Positions 23,329 through 31,352 of a stretch of DNA of 64,000 nucleotides are shown here, in pieces; the first letter of the stretch is position 1, and each line of letters starts with the position of its first letter. The DNA lies in NCBI RefSeq assembly GCF_016862515.1, contig NZ_BONC01000002.1, positions 226,648-290,647 of the forward strand. The letters run 5' to 3'. Below the pieces are notes generated by a model. It was not told where the DNA came from and did no database searches. It worked only from the letters and a program-made list of their open reading frames with translations. A program made the translations under genes and the position numbers. The stretch is from Asanoa iriomotensis. Lineage in GTDB: Bacteria; Actinomycetota; Actinomycetes; Mycobacteriales; Micromonosporaceae.

Positions 23329-24689
23329 CGGCCCACCGCCTTCGGCGCCGAGGCCAGCCGGGCCACGTCGCGCAGCACCATGTCGAGGCTGCCGGCGCCG
23401 GCCCAGGCGACCACGGGCACGCCGTGCTCGCGGAGCTGGCCGATCATGTTGTCGCGTTCGAGCCGCCAGGTGCGGTGCGCGATCTCGGTCCACGGGCCGC
23501 GGGTGGGCGGCGCGGAATTGGCGGGCAGCGTGTCCACGGCGACGACGTAGCGCCCGGACCGGGCGAGCCGGGCCAGCATCTCCGCCGAGCGGTTGTCGAT
23601 CAGCGGGGTGAGCACCACGACCAGCGCGTTGTGCGACAGCACCTGGGAACCGAAGACCGTGTCGTAGGGCTGGAACTCCGCCGGGTAGACCTTCACGTCC
23701 AGCAGCCACTCCAGCACCGTGAGGTATTGCCGGCGGCCGGTCGCCGGGCGCAGGCGGCGCGCGACCGGGCCGTACTCCAGCAGCGACACCCGGTCACCGC
23801 GGTGCAGGTAGTGCTCGGCGATCGCCGCGGCCGAGCGGACCGTCATGTCGATCACCGAAGCCGAGCCCTTGATCCCGCCCGACCGGCCGGCCTCGTTGAG
23901 CACGTCGAGCAGCAGCACGACCTCGGCGTCCCGGTCCGAGAGCGTCGAGGCGACGTGCAGCCGCTCGGTGCGCAGCGAGACCCGCCAGTCGACCCGGCGC
24001 AGGCGGTCGCCCGGGCCGAAGATCCGCACGCCGGCCAGCTCGCCGCCCTCACCCGGCCGGCGGGATCGGTGCCCACCGACCAGGCCGGCCGCGCGGGGCA
24101 TGGCCTCGTCGGCGTCGAACGGGTCGGTCATCGGGTAGACGCGGACGTTGCGCGCGCTGCTCACCACCGGGCGCCCGGCGATCAGCCCGTCGCAGGCGGT
24201 CACCCGGGCCGACGCCGGGCCGAGCGGGTGCCGGCCCCAGCGCCGTGCCTCGCCGTCGAGCTCGATCTCCTCCGAGCCGCCGCGGGCGATCGTCACCACG
24301 TGCGGCCGGTCGGCCTCTTTCACGGCGAGCCAGGGCGAGACGAGGGTACGCACGACCACGAGGTCGTACCCGACGGTGTCACGGTTGACCACCTGCACGC
24401 CGGCGGTGAGCGCGGCGCCCTCGACGTGGTGGTTGTCGTCGGTGCCGAGCCGGACCTTCGGCACGGCAGCCGGGCGGCGGCGCAGCGCGAACGCGGTGCC
24501 GATCGCGAACGGCGCCGCGAGCACCACGAGGTCGACCCGGCCGAGCAGCACGCCGGCGATCAGCAGCAGCCCGGTGAGCAGCACCGCCCGCCCGAGCGCG
24601 CGGGTCGGCACCCACTGCGGCTCGGTCTGCTCCTCGGGCGCGACCGCCGGCTGCTCAGCCCCAAGCGGCCGGTCGTCCACGAGGGTCAT
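23325..24689 (-). CDS. DUF58 domain protein
   Basis: 454 residues. Two N-terminal membrane helices (about 30-75), a beta-rich segment, then the DUF58 signature GDRLRRVDWRVSLRTERLHV near 215-235 and a VWA-like fold (VVLLLDVLNEAG, a degenerate MIDAS). DUF58 proteins act with MoxR ATPases, probably assembling or modifying envelope proteins. ATG 24689 overlaps the stop of a 25-codon ORF. Confidence 0.9.
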   Translation of the reverse strand: MTLVDDRPLGAEQPAVAPEEQTEPQWVPTRALGRAVLLTGLLLIAGVLLGRVDLVVLAAPFAIGTAFALRRRPAAVPKVRLGTDDNHHVEGAALTAGVQVVNRDTVGYDLVVVRTLVSPWLAVKEADRPHVVTIARGGSEEIELDGEARRWGRHPLGPASARVTACDGLIAGRPVVSSARNVRVYPMTDPFDADEAMPRAAGLVGGHRSRRPGEGGELAGVRIFGPGDRLRRVDWRVSLRTERLHVASTLSDRDAEVVLLLDVLNEAGRSGGIKGSASVIDMTVRSAAAIAEHYLHRGDRVSLLEYGPVARRLRPATGRRQYLTVLEWLLDVKVYPAEFQPYDTVFGSQVLSHNALVVVLTPLIDNRSAEMLARLARSGRYVVAVDTLPANSAPPTRGPWTEIAHRTWRLERDNMIGQLREHGVPVVAWAGAGSLDMVLRDVARLASAPKAVGR

Positions 24690-24763
24690 GCTCGTGGCTC
24701 GCTGCGCGAGCCCCGGCCTGACCGCACGGGACTGAGCTGGCTGCGCTCGCTACGCTCGCTCAT
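24686..24763 (-). CDS. 25-codon relay ORF of SERSERS repeat type
   Basis: Between moxR and the DUF58 gene a tiny frame begins at ATG 24763, overlapping the moxR stop (ATGA), and ends at TGA 24688-24686, overlapping the DUF58 ATG (ATGA). It begins MSERSERS and is rich in Ser, Arg and Glu. The DNA is a GAGCG/TAGCGAGCG repeat, a short repeat common in GC-rich actinobacterial genomes. It may serve to keep ribosomes moving from moxR to the next gene rather than make a useful peptide. Translation is unproven. Confidence 0.5.
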   Translation of the reverse strand: MSERSERSQLSPVRSGRGSRSEPRA

Positions 24764-25815
24764 TGCGAAGCGTGCCGGGAGGGCGCCGGCACCTCGGCCA
24801 GGCGGACGCCCCCGTTCGTGTCGGTCATGGCGTTGTAGCTGGGCAGCGCGCCGCTGGCCGGGGCGGGAGTCTGTGCCAGCACCTCGGAGACGACGAACGA
24901 CGGGTCGACCCGGCGCAGCCACATCTCGGGCCGCAGCGTGATCCGGTGCGACAGGGCCGGCACAGCAACGTCCTTGACGTCCTCGGGCACCACGTAGTCG
25001 CGGCCGGCGAGCACGGCCTTCGCCCGGGCCAGCAGCAGCAGCGCCAGCGAGCCACGCGGGGAGGCGCCGACCAGCACCGACGCGTGCTCGCGGGTCGCCG
25101 CGGTCAGGTCGACGATGTAGCGGCCGATCGAGTCCTCGACCGCGACGTCCTCGATCGCGGCCTGCATGCCGCGCAGCGTGCCGGCGTCGACCACCGGCTG
25201 CAGCTCGGCCTCCTCCTGCCGGCGGGACATCCGCCGCTGCAGCACCTCCCACTCCTCGTCGCGGTCCGGGTAGCCGAACGAGACCCGGAGCAGGAACCGG
25301 TCGAGCTGCGCCTCGGGCAGGGGGTAGGTGCCCTCGTACTCGATCGGGTTGGCCGTCGCGAGCACGTGGAACGGCGGGTCCAGCCGGTAGGTCACGCCCT
25401 CGACCGAGACCTGCTTCTCCTGCATGGCCTCGAGCAGCGCGGCCTGGGTCTTCGGCGGCGTCCGGTTGATCTCGTCGGCGAGCAGCAGGTTGGTGAACAC
25501 CGGGCCGGCCCGGAAGCTGAAGTCGGCGCGCCGCTGGTCGTAGAGGAACGAACCGGTGACGTCGGCGGGCAGCAGGTCGGGGGTGAACTGCAGCCGGCGG
25601 AAGTCGAGGCCGAGGGCCTGCGCGAAGGACCGGGCGGTGAGCGTCTTGCCGAGACCCGGCAGGTCCTCTAGCAGCACGTGCCCGCCGGCCAGGATGCCCG
25701 CCAGCACCAGCTCCAGCGAGTCACGCTTGCCGACCACCACGCTGCCGACCGAGTCGAGCACCGCCCGCGCCATCCGGCCGACCTCGTAGACGGGGACGGG
25801 GACCAGGTCCTTCAT
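24760..25815 (-). CDS. MoxR-type AAA+ ATPase
   Basis: 351 residues. Walker A is LEDLPGLGKTL near 46, Walker B LLADEINRTPPKTQAALLEAMQE near 105, with sensor and arginine-finger regions and the lid domain after 240. MoxR ATPases act as chaperones for metal or cofactor insertion into partner proteins, usually with a VWA/DUF58 protein. ATG 25815 overlaps the preceding gene's stop (ATGA). Confidence 0.94.
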   Translation of the reverse strand: MKDLVPVPVYEVGRMARAVLDSVGSVVVGKRDSLELVLAGILAGGHVLLEDLPGLGKTLTARSFAQALGLDFRRLQFTPDLLPADVTGSFLYDQRRADFSFRAGPVFTNLLLADEINRTPPKTQAALLEAMQEKQVSVEGVTYRLDPPFHVLATANPIEYEGTYPLPEAQLDRFLLRVSFGYPDRDEEWEVLQRRMSRRQEEAELQPVVDAGTLRGMQAAIEDVAVEDSIGRYIVDLTAATREHASVLVGASPRGSLALLLLARAKAVLAGRDYVVPEDVKDVAVPALSHRITLRPEMWLRRVDPSFVVSEVLAQTPAPASGALPSYNAMTDTNGGVRLAEVPAPSRHASQ

Positions 25816-26447
25816 AGCCTCTCCAATGACTGCATGTAGGCCTCGGCGTCGCGGGGCGCCAGGTTGCGGGTGGGCGGGGTGGCCAGGTAGGCCCAGAGCG
25901 GGTCGCCGAGCAGGGCGCGGGCGCGGTCGGGGTCGCCGGCCCGGGTCACGCCGTGCCGCTGCCGCAGCCGCTCGTCGGCGATCTCGGCCAGCGTGCGCTG
26001 CACCGCGCGGGCTGAGCCGTTGTCGTTGCCGGCCCGCTGCAGCAGCCGCTCCCAGCGGCCGACCACCGTGCGCAGCGCGTCGCGGTCGGTGAAGTCGTAG
26101 GAGCCGTCCTCGACGGGTGCGGGCGCGCGCCGGCGGTTGCGGGTCAGGGTGGCCGGGCGCAGGAGGCTGGTCACCCGGCGCAGGCCGATCAGCGCGGCGA
26201 TCACGCCGACCACGGCCGGGATCGGCACCGAGTAGCCGAACATCCGCGCACCGGACACCACGACCGCCGCGAGCGCGACGCCGGACAGCACCGCCTTGAC
26301 CCACCAGCGCGCGCCGGTGCTGCCGCGGTCGGCGCGTTCGGCCGGCTCGTCGTCCTCCTCGAACGTGAAGAGGTCGTCGATCAGCGTCTCGTCGTCGACC
26401 CGGTCGTCGAGGTCGTCGTCATATTCCGCGCTCGTCGCTCGGGTCAT
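25812..26447 (-). CDS. Membrane protein of DUF58/MoxR operon
   Basis: 211 residues. An acidic N-terminus (about 1-40, many Asp/Glu) is followed by two membrane helices (about 48-90) and a soluble helical C-terminus. It overlaps both neighbours by 4 bp, so it belongs to the operon and probably works with MoxR and DUF4129. No named domain is recognised. Confidence 0.8.
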   Translation of the reverse strand: MTRATSAEYDDDLDDRVDDETLIDDLFTFEEDDEPAERADRGSTGARWWVKAVLSGVALAAVVVSGARMFGYSVPIPAVVGVIAALIGLRRVTSLLRPATLTRNRRRAPAPVEDGSYDFTDRDALRTVVGRWERLLQRAGNDNGSARAVQRTLAEIADERLRQRHGVTRAGDPDRARALLGDPLWAYLATPPTRNLAPRDAEAYMQSLERL

Positions 26448-27157
26448 GCCGACACCTCGGCGGTCGTCAGCTCGGTGCGGATGCGCTGCAGGGCGGAGCG
26501 GGCCTGGGTGCGCATCCGCTCGTCGACCGTGTGGGTGGCGTAGCGGGCCTCGCGGTAGACGTCGGCCAGCGCGGCCAGCACGTCGGCGCTGATCTGGTGC
26601 GCGTGCAGGAGGCGGTAGACCAGGTCGGTGGGGCTGTCGCCGACCTGGCGGGGCGTGCCGGCCGCGGCGGCCGCCTGTTCGAGCCGCAGCCAGCAGGCGA
26701 TCACGGCGCGGCGGGGGTCGCCGTCAGTGTCGGACAGGTCGGTCAGGCCGGCGTCGACCGCGGCGACCACCTGGTCGGCGTTGGGCGCGGGGGCCGATTC
26801 CTCGGCGTAGCGGACCGGGCGGCGGCGCAGCCGGCGCAGGCCGTCGCGGACGAGGATCCAGACCACCAGCACGACCACGACGAGCACGACCGCGGCGCAG
26901 AGCACGGCCGCGGCCGGCGCCAGCCAGCCGGGCAGCTCGCGGGGCTCGGCGGCGGCGACCTCGTCGGGTGTCGGCGGGAACGTCGGCGCGATCGGGGTGC
27001 TGAAGTCTTCCTGCGCGCCGACCGCCGGGGTCGGCGCGGGGCGCGCGTCGACCTCACCGATCTGCAACGACGAATGGCCGGCGGACAACGCGGCGAGCCC
27101 GAGCAGACCGACCACGAGCGCGAGCGGCCACCAGCGGCGCAAGGATGCGAGATCCAC
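26444..27157 (-). CDS. DUF4129 domain membrane protein
   Basis: 237 residues with one helix at the N-terminus (10-25), a Pro/Ala-rich external stretch, a second helix around 92-112, and the cytoplasmic DUF4129 domain near 150-230 (WLRLEQAAAAAGTPRQVGDS ... ALADVYREARYATH). DUF4129 is typical of transglutaminase/DUF58/MoxR loci. GTG 27157 is chosen since AGGGGGG precedes it; TTG 27163 is an alternative. It starts 3 bp after the UDG stop. Confidence 0.87.
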   Translation of the reverse strand: MDLASLRRWWPLALVVGLLGLAALSAGHSSLQIGEVDARPAPTPAVGAQEDFSTPIAPTFPPTPDEVAAAEPRELPGWLAPAAAVLCAAVVLVVVVLVVWILVRDGLRRLRRRPVRYAEESAPAPNADQVVAAVDAGLTDLSDTDGDPRRAVIACWLRLEQAAAAAGTPRQVGDSPTDLVYRLLHAHQISADVLAALADVYREARYATHTVDERMRTQARSALQRIRTELTTAEVSA

Positions 27158-27159
27158 GC

Positions 27160-27903
27160 TCAAGCCCCCCTGGCCAGCTCCTTCGCCCGAGCGAAGACCT
27201 CGTCGAGCATCGTGGGCGTCAGCCGGCCGGTGAAGGTGTTCTGCTGGCTGACGTGATAGCACCCGAGCAGGTGAGGAATTCCACCGTCCGGGCTCGTCCA
27301 GTGTGCCCCATGGCCGAACGCCGGGCGCGGCATGGGCGGCGTGCCGCCGTACACCCTGCTCATCGCGGGCCACCACGCGGCCCAAGCGAACGCACCCAGC
27401 GCGACCACGACGCGCACTGTCGGTTTTATCAGCTCCAGCTCGCGCCAGAGCCAGGGCGCGCAGGTGTCGCGCTCGATCGGTGTGGGCTTGTTGTCCGGCG
27501 GCGCGCACCGGACCGACGCGACGATGCGCAGATCGTGCAGCGCGAGCCCGTCGTCGGCGGAGACGCTGGTCGGCTGGTTGGCCAGGCCCGCCCGGTGCAG
27601 CGCCGCGAACAGCACGTCACCGGAGCGGTCGCCGGTGAAGATCCGGCCGGTGCGGTTGCCGCCGTGCGCAGCGGGCGCGAGGCCGAGGATGGCGATCCGG
27701 GGATCGGCGACGCCGAAGCCGGGCACCGGCCGTCCCCAGTAGACCTGGTCGCGGAAGGCCGCCCGCTTGGTCGCGGCCACCTCTTCGCGCCACGCGACCA
27801 GGCGCGGGCAAGCGAAGCAGTCGACGACGCCCGCGTCCAGCGCGCCCAAGTCGGCTGAACTGGACGCGCGCGCGACGACTTCAGCGGGGGAGTGCACCAC
27901 CAC
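27160..27903 (-). CDS. Type 5 uracil-DNA glycosylase (UdgB-like)
   Basis: 247 residues. It removes uracil and some deaminated purines from DNA. The active motif [20 protein letters not shown] lies near 70-90, where type 5 enzymes lack the polar catalytic residue of other UDGs, and [13 protein letters not shown] near 220 is motif B. Cysteines in CFACPR (near 30) and [12 protein letters not shown] (near 130) fit the iron-sulfur cluster. Three successive GTG codons (27903, 27900, 27897) could start it. Confidence 0.92.
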   Translation of the reverse strand: MVVHSPAEVVARASSSADLGALDAGVVDCFACPRLVAWREEVAATKRAAFRDQVYWGRPVPGFGVADPRIAILGLAPAAHGGNRTGRIFTGDRSGDVLFAALHRAGLANQPTSVSADDGLALHDLRIVASVRCAPPDNKPTPIERDTCAPWLWRELELIKPTVRVVVALGAFAWAAWWPAMSRVYGGTPPMPRPAFGHGAHWTSPDGGIPHLLGCYHVSQQNTFTGRLTPTMLDEVFARAKELARGA

Positions 27904-27912
27904 CGCTTGTTC

Positions 27913-28605
27913 TTACACCACCGTGGGCGCCAGCCGGCGGACCGTCTCGATCGTGCGGGCCCACGAGGTCACCGCGTCGACCCGGTCGTAGCTCTCGGGC
28001 CGGTCGTCGTTGAAGAAGGAGTGCCGGCTGCCGGGGTAGTCGTAGAGCTTGGCGGTGCCCCCGGCCGCGCGGATCGCGTCGGCGGCCGCCGCGACCTCCG
28101 TCGCGGCCGAGGTGCCGTCTTCCTCGCTGCAGTGGATGACCGCGTGCTTGCCGGCGTAGCCGGACCAGTCGGGCGAGAGCCGCGACCACGGGATCGACGG
28201 GTAGAAGCCCACCCCGGCGGTGACGCGGTCGGACAGCGTCGGCGCCCAGAGCGCGAGGCTGCCGCCGGTGCTGAAGCCGACGGCGCCGATCTCGCCGGCC
28301 ACGTCGGGGTGCGCGGCGAGGAAGTCGGCCGCGCCCACGATGTCAGCGGCCGCCCGGTCGATCGGCATGCCGGCCACCAGCCGGGCGGCGGCCTCGCGGT
28401 CGCCGGTCGACTCGCCCCGGTAGAGGTCGGGCGCCAGGGCGACGAACCCGGCGTCGGCGAAACGGTCGGCGATGGCGGTGATGTGCGGCGTGAGGCCCCA
28501 CCACTCGTGCAACACGATCACACCGGGTGCTCCGGCACCACCCGGCAATGCGAGGTAGGCCCCGGTGGAATCTCCGTTGCTCGGGTAGCTGATCTTCGGG
28601 CCCAT
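27913..28605 (-). CDS. Dienelactone hydrolase family protein with Ser nucleophile
   Basis: 230 residues of alpha/beta-hydrolase fold. The opening VLHEWWGLTPHITAIADRFA and the later PDLYRG are diagnostic. The nucleophile elbow reads GFSTGG with Ser112, where true dienelactone hydrolases have Cys; Asp near 164 and His near 195 (SRHSFFND) complete the triad. An esterase role is thus more likely than dienelactone cleavage. ATG 28605 has CAGGAGAGG upstream. It leads the minus-strand operon, 9 bp before the UDG gene. Confidence 0.9.
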   Translation of the reverse strand: MGPKISYPSNGDSTGAYLALPGGAGAPGVIVLHEWWGLTPHITAIADRFADAGFVALAPDLYRGESTGDREAAARLVAGMPIDRAAADIVGAADFLAAHPDVAGEIGAVGFSTGGSLALWAPTLSDRVTAGVGFYPSIPWSRLSPDWSGYAGKHAVIHCSEEDGTSAATEVAAAADAIRAAGGTAKLYDYPGSRHSFFNDDRPESYDRVDAVTSWARTIETVRRLAPTVV

Positions 28606-28704
28606 GGGCCTCTCCTGTCGGGGTCAGACGTCGTCGGCTGCCTCTTGGTCCGCGGGTAGCGGTGCCAAAACCTTGCCATGCCGGACAGGCGAACGAAAGA
28701 CGAC

Positions 28705-28755
28705 AACGACGTGGCATACACCTCGCTTTTCGCGCTCGGTGCACGCCACGTCGCT
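28705..28755. terminator. Hairpin downstream of the HAAS membrane gene
   Basis: Arms 28705-28722 and 28738-28755 pair at 15 of 18 positions around a 15-nt loop, just past the end of the minus-strand gene at 28779. There is only a weak T-rich tail (GTCTTTCG), so termination is a tentative reading. Confidence 0.45.
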
Positions 28756-28778
28756 CTCGATGACGGTCGATACGCTGA

Positions 28779-29768
28779 TCAGTTGGTCGGAGTCGGCTCC
28801 GGTGTGCCGGTCGGCTCCGGGGAGGCTGGTGTGTCGGTCGGCTCCGTCGGCGTTGGAGAGACGACGATCGGCTCGCCGCGGTCGGGCGGGGCGACCACGC
28901 CCGGTTGCGGCGCGACCAGGTACGGCGGCCGCTGCGGGCAGTACGGATACGTCTCGCCGATGGCCTCGACCTTCGCCTTGTAGTCGTCGAAGCTCAGGCA
29001 GCGGTACGGGTCGCCGATCTGGATCGGGTTGCCGTCCTGGTCGAACAGGCGCACGTTGGTCAGCGGGTTGCCGTACTGGTCGTAGACGTAGACGTCCCGC
29101 ACGTACTCGTACTGGTTGACCGAGACGGTCTGGGTCTGGTCGAACCAGACGGTGCCGTGGTCGTCCGCCTTGTCGAACCCGACCAGCCCGAACACGAAGA
29201 GGAACAGGCCGCCGAGGGCGATGCCGGCCCGCCACACCGGACGCAGCCCGGCCTCGCGCCGACCGAGCCAGATCGACGCCAGCACGCAGACCGCGAGGAC
29301 CAGCACGGCGGCCAGCGTGCTGCCGCCTAGCCGGGGCAGCAGGCCGAACCCGCTGCCGGTGGTCAGCACGGTGATCGCCATCGCGACCAGGTAGCCGCGG
29401 AGCACCCACCAGGCCGGGAGCAACATGCGCAGGAACTCGCTGGCCCGTCCGTAGCCCAGGACCGGGCCGGCCTTGCGGTCGGCGACGCCGAGGGCGCCGC
29501 GGAGCCGGCGCACACCGGCGGCCACCCGGTCGTCGATCCCGCGCGCGGTCGTCCTCGCGACGCCGAGCCCGGCGGCGGCGCGCATTTCGGCCGCGTACGC
29601 CTCGGGCGGCCCGAGCCGCTCGACCAGCGTGCCCTCGCCCTCGGCCGCGACCTCCGTCAGGTGCTCGGGAAGGTCCTCGAGCAGCTCGTCCCGGGTCGCC
29701 GGATCGAGATCGGCCAGCGCCCGCCGGACCCCGTCGAGATACTCGTCCTGCTCAGTCGCGACATTCAC
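28779..29768 (-). CDS. HAAS-domain membrane protein
   Basis: 329 residues. The N-terminal 85 residues (EYLDGVRRALADLDPATRDE ... LPEHLTEVAAEGEG) match the HAAS helical domain common in genes paired with PadR regulators. Four membrane helices follow (about 120-215), then an external domain with repeated YDQYGNP/FDQDGNP motifs and a Pro/Thr-rich C-terminal tail. GTG 29768 overlaps the PadR stop (GTGA). It probably senses or responds to envelope stress; that is inference. Confidence 0.8.
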   Translation of the reverse strand: MNVATEQDEYLDGVRRALADLDPATRDELLEDLPEHLTEVAAEGEGTLVERLGPPEAYAAEMRAAAGLGVARTTARGIDDRVAAGVRRLRGALGVADRKAGPVLGYGRASEFLRMLLPAWWVLRGYLVAMAITVLTTGSGFGLLPRLGGSTLAAVLVLAVCVLASIWLGRREAGLRPVWRAGIALGGLFLFVFGLVGFDKADDHGTVWFDQTQTVSVNQYEYVRDVYVYDQYGNPLTNVRLFDQDGNPIQIGDPYRCLSFDDYKAKVEAIGETYPYCPQRPPYLVAPQPGVVAPPDRGEPIVVSPTPTEPTDTPASPEPTGTPEPTPTN

Positions 29769-30097
29769 GCCGCCACCCCCCGTTCGTCGAGCAGGGCGTC
29801 CATCGTGGACGCGAAGTTGCGCCAGGTCTTGCCCGCGCGGTTGAGTTGGTCGCGGCCGGCGGCGTTGAGGCCGTAGTACTTGCGGTGCGGCCCTTCCTCG
29901 CTCGGCACGACGTAGGTGTTCAGGAGCCCGGCCTGGAAGAGCCGCCGCAGAGTGCCGTAGACGGAGGCGTCCCCGACCTCGTCCAGCCCGGCCGTCCGGA
30001 GCCGGCGCAGGATGTCGTAGCCATAGCCGTCCTCGTCCTTGAGCACGGCCAGCACCGCGAGGTCGAGCACCCCCTTGAGCAGTTGGGTGGTGTCCAC
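29765..30097 (-). CDS. PadR family transcriptional regulator
   Basis: 110 residues. The winged helix (LLKGVLDLAVLAVLKDEDGYGYDILRRL, DASVYGTLRRLFQAGLL) is typical of PadR, followed by a short helical dimer arm. GTG 30097 is chosen because it begins the conserved domain and has a -10 element 8 nt upstream; there is no ribosome binding site. It is cotranscribed with the HAAS membrane gene and is divergent from the alpha/beta hydrolase at 30201. Confidence 0.93.
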   Translation of the reverse strand: MDTTQLLKGVLDLAVLAVLKDEDGYGYDILRRLRTAGLDEVGDASVYGTLRRLFQAGLLNTYVVPSEEGPHRKYYGLNAAGRDQLNRAGKTWRNFASTMDALLDERGVAA

Positions 30098-30105
30098 GGT
30101 GGAGG

Positions 30106-30135
30106 AAGCTACTCCGCAATGCGAGATAGTGTCAA
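30106..30135 (-). promoter_or_regulatory. Consensus promoter for padR, leaderless, with flanking repeats
   Basis: On the minus strand TTGACA (30135-30130) and TAGCTT (30111-30106) are separated by 18 bp, giving a start point at or next to the GTG at 30097. The related plus-strand words CGCAATGCG and CGCAATAGCG flank the -35 on either side (about 30115 and 30139), a plausible PadR operator pair. Confidence 0.65.
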
Positions 30136-30200
30136 GAACGCAATAGCGCCGATGGGTGAAGCCGACATATCGGGGTACGTTCGGGCGAAAGGGGGTAACC

Positions 30201-31022
30201 ATGGAGATCAAGCCGCGGTACCGCACGATCGACGGCCTCGAGGTCCGCTACGCGGAGACGGCCCCGCGCGACGCCGACGCGCTGCTGCTGAGCCCCTGGC
30301 CGGAGAGCGTCTACGCGTTCGACCAGATGTGGTCGCAGCTCGCCGAGGACACCCACCTGGTCGCGATCGACCTGCCCGGCTTCGGCAAGTCGCAGCGCCG
30401 CGACGCGATCATGTCACCGCACGCGATGGGCGACTTCGTGGTCCACGTCGCCGACGAGTTCGGGCTCGACCAGCCGCACGTCGTCGGCCCCGACGTCGGC
30501 ACCGGCACCGCGCTGTTCGCGGCGGCCAACCATCCCGGGCGCCTGCGCAGCCTGGTGGTCGGCAGCGGCGCCACCAGCGTGCCGATCACGCTGCAGGGAC
30601 CGCTGCGGGACTGGGTGTTGAAACCGAGCGTCGACGAGTACCGCGCGGTGGACGGTCGCGAGATCGTCGGCCAGGCCCTCGACACCATCGAGGGGTACGA
30701 CCTGCCCAGCGAGATCCGGGAGGACTACCTCTCGTCGTACGCCGGTGACAAGTTCGTCGAGTCGATGAGCTACGCGCGGGCGTACCCGGAGGATCTGCCC
30801 GTGCTCCGCGACCTGCTCGGCGGGCTGGAGACGCCGGTCGAGATCATCGCGGGCCGGGACGACCGCGCGGTGCCGCCGGTCAACGGGGAGTTCCTGCACG
30901 ACCGCCTGCCGCACAGCAGGCTCGACTTGGTCGACGCCGGGCACTTCACCTGGGAAGAGGCGCCCACGACGTACGCGGACCTGGTCACCACCTGGTGGAA
31001 CGGCGGCTATCGCAAGGTCTAG
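30201..31022 (+). CDS. Alpha/beta hydrolase with Asp nucleophile (epoxide hydrolase/dehalogenase-like)
   Basis: 273 residues. The nucleophile elbow reads VVGPDVGTG with Asp98, as in epoxide hydrolases and haloalkane dehalogenases, not the usual Ser. The oxyanion region DLPGFGKSQ lies near 57-65, the charge-relay acid near 225 in AGRDDRAVPP, and His near 250 in DAGHFTWEE. ATG 30201 has GGGGG upstream. Whether it opens epoxides or removes halide cannot be decided. It is divergent from padR, which may regulate it. Confidence 0.85.
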   Translation: MEIKPRYRTIDGLEVRYAETAPRDADALLLSPWPESVYAFDQMWSQLAEDTHLVAIDLPGFGKSQRRDAIMSPHAMGDFVVHVADEFGLDQPHVVGPDVGTGTALFAAANHPGRLRSLVVGSGATSVPITLQGPLRDWVLKPSVDEYRAVDGREIVGQALDTIEGYDLPSEIREDYLSSYAGDKFVESMSYARAYPEDLPVLRDLLGGLETPVEIIAGRDDRAVPPVNGEFLHDRLPHSRLDLVDAGHFTWEEAPTTYADLVTTWWNGGYRKV

Positions 31023-31342
31023 AGGAGGGCCCGGACCGCGGCCACGTCGCCCGCGGCGGCCGCCAGCACCTCGGGAGCCGGGTCGGCGGCGACCAGGTCG
31101 GCGGCGACGACCCGGAGTTGGTCGGGCAGGGAGGCGTCGTTGTCGAGGCGGGGCACCTCGCGGCGGACCCGGCCCTCCACGTCGGCGGCCAGGTCGGCGA
31201 GCCGCTGGACCAGCCGGTAAACCGCGTCGCCGCGGGTCTCGTCGCCAACCGCGGCCGGAGCCGACCAGCGCGGTGGCTGCCAGTGGGAGACCTGCCGGGT
31301 CAGCAGGTCGACGACCCGCCCGAGATCATCCTGATCCGTCAC
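31019..31342 (-). CDS. Small conserved-type helical protein, unknown
   Basis: 107 residues, acidic and helical, with many Ala, Val and Asp, no Cys, and no membrane helix. I recognise no domain. GC composition and codon usage look native. It overlaps the convergent hydrolase by 4 bp and lies just upstream of a Bax-inhibitor-1 gene on the same strand, with only 10 bp between it and that gene's stop. Confidence 0.6.
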   Translation of the reverse strand: MTDQDDLGRVVDLLTRQVSHWQPPRWSAPAAVGDETRGDAVYRLVQRLADLAADVEGRVRREVPRLDNDASLPDQLRVVAADLVAADPAPEVLAAAAGDVAAVRALL

Positions 31343-31352
31343 GGGGTTGAGG

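Noticed and set aside
24686..25252. 188-codon minus-strand frame starting inside moxR
   Set aside because: Its first part is a shadow of moxR; only the last 25 codons have an independent start with ATGA coupling.
28678..28983. Plus-strand 101-codon frame over the hairpin after the HAAS gene
   Set aside because: It runs antisense into the HAAS gene tail and has no ribosome binding site or recognisable domain.
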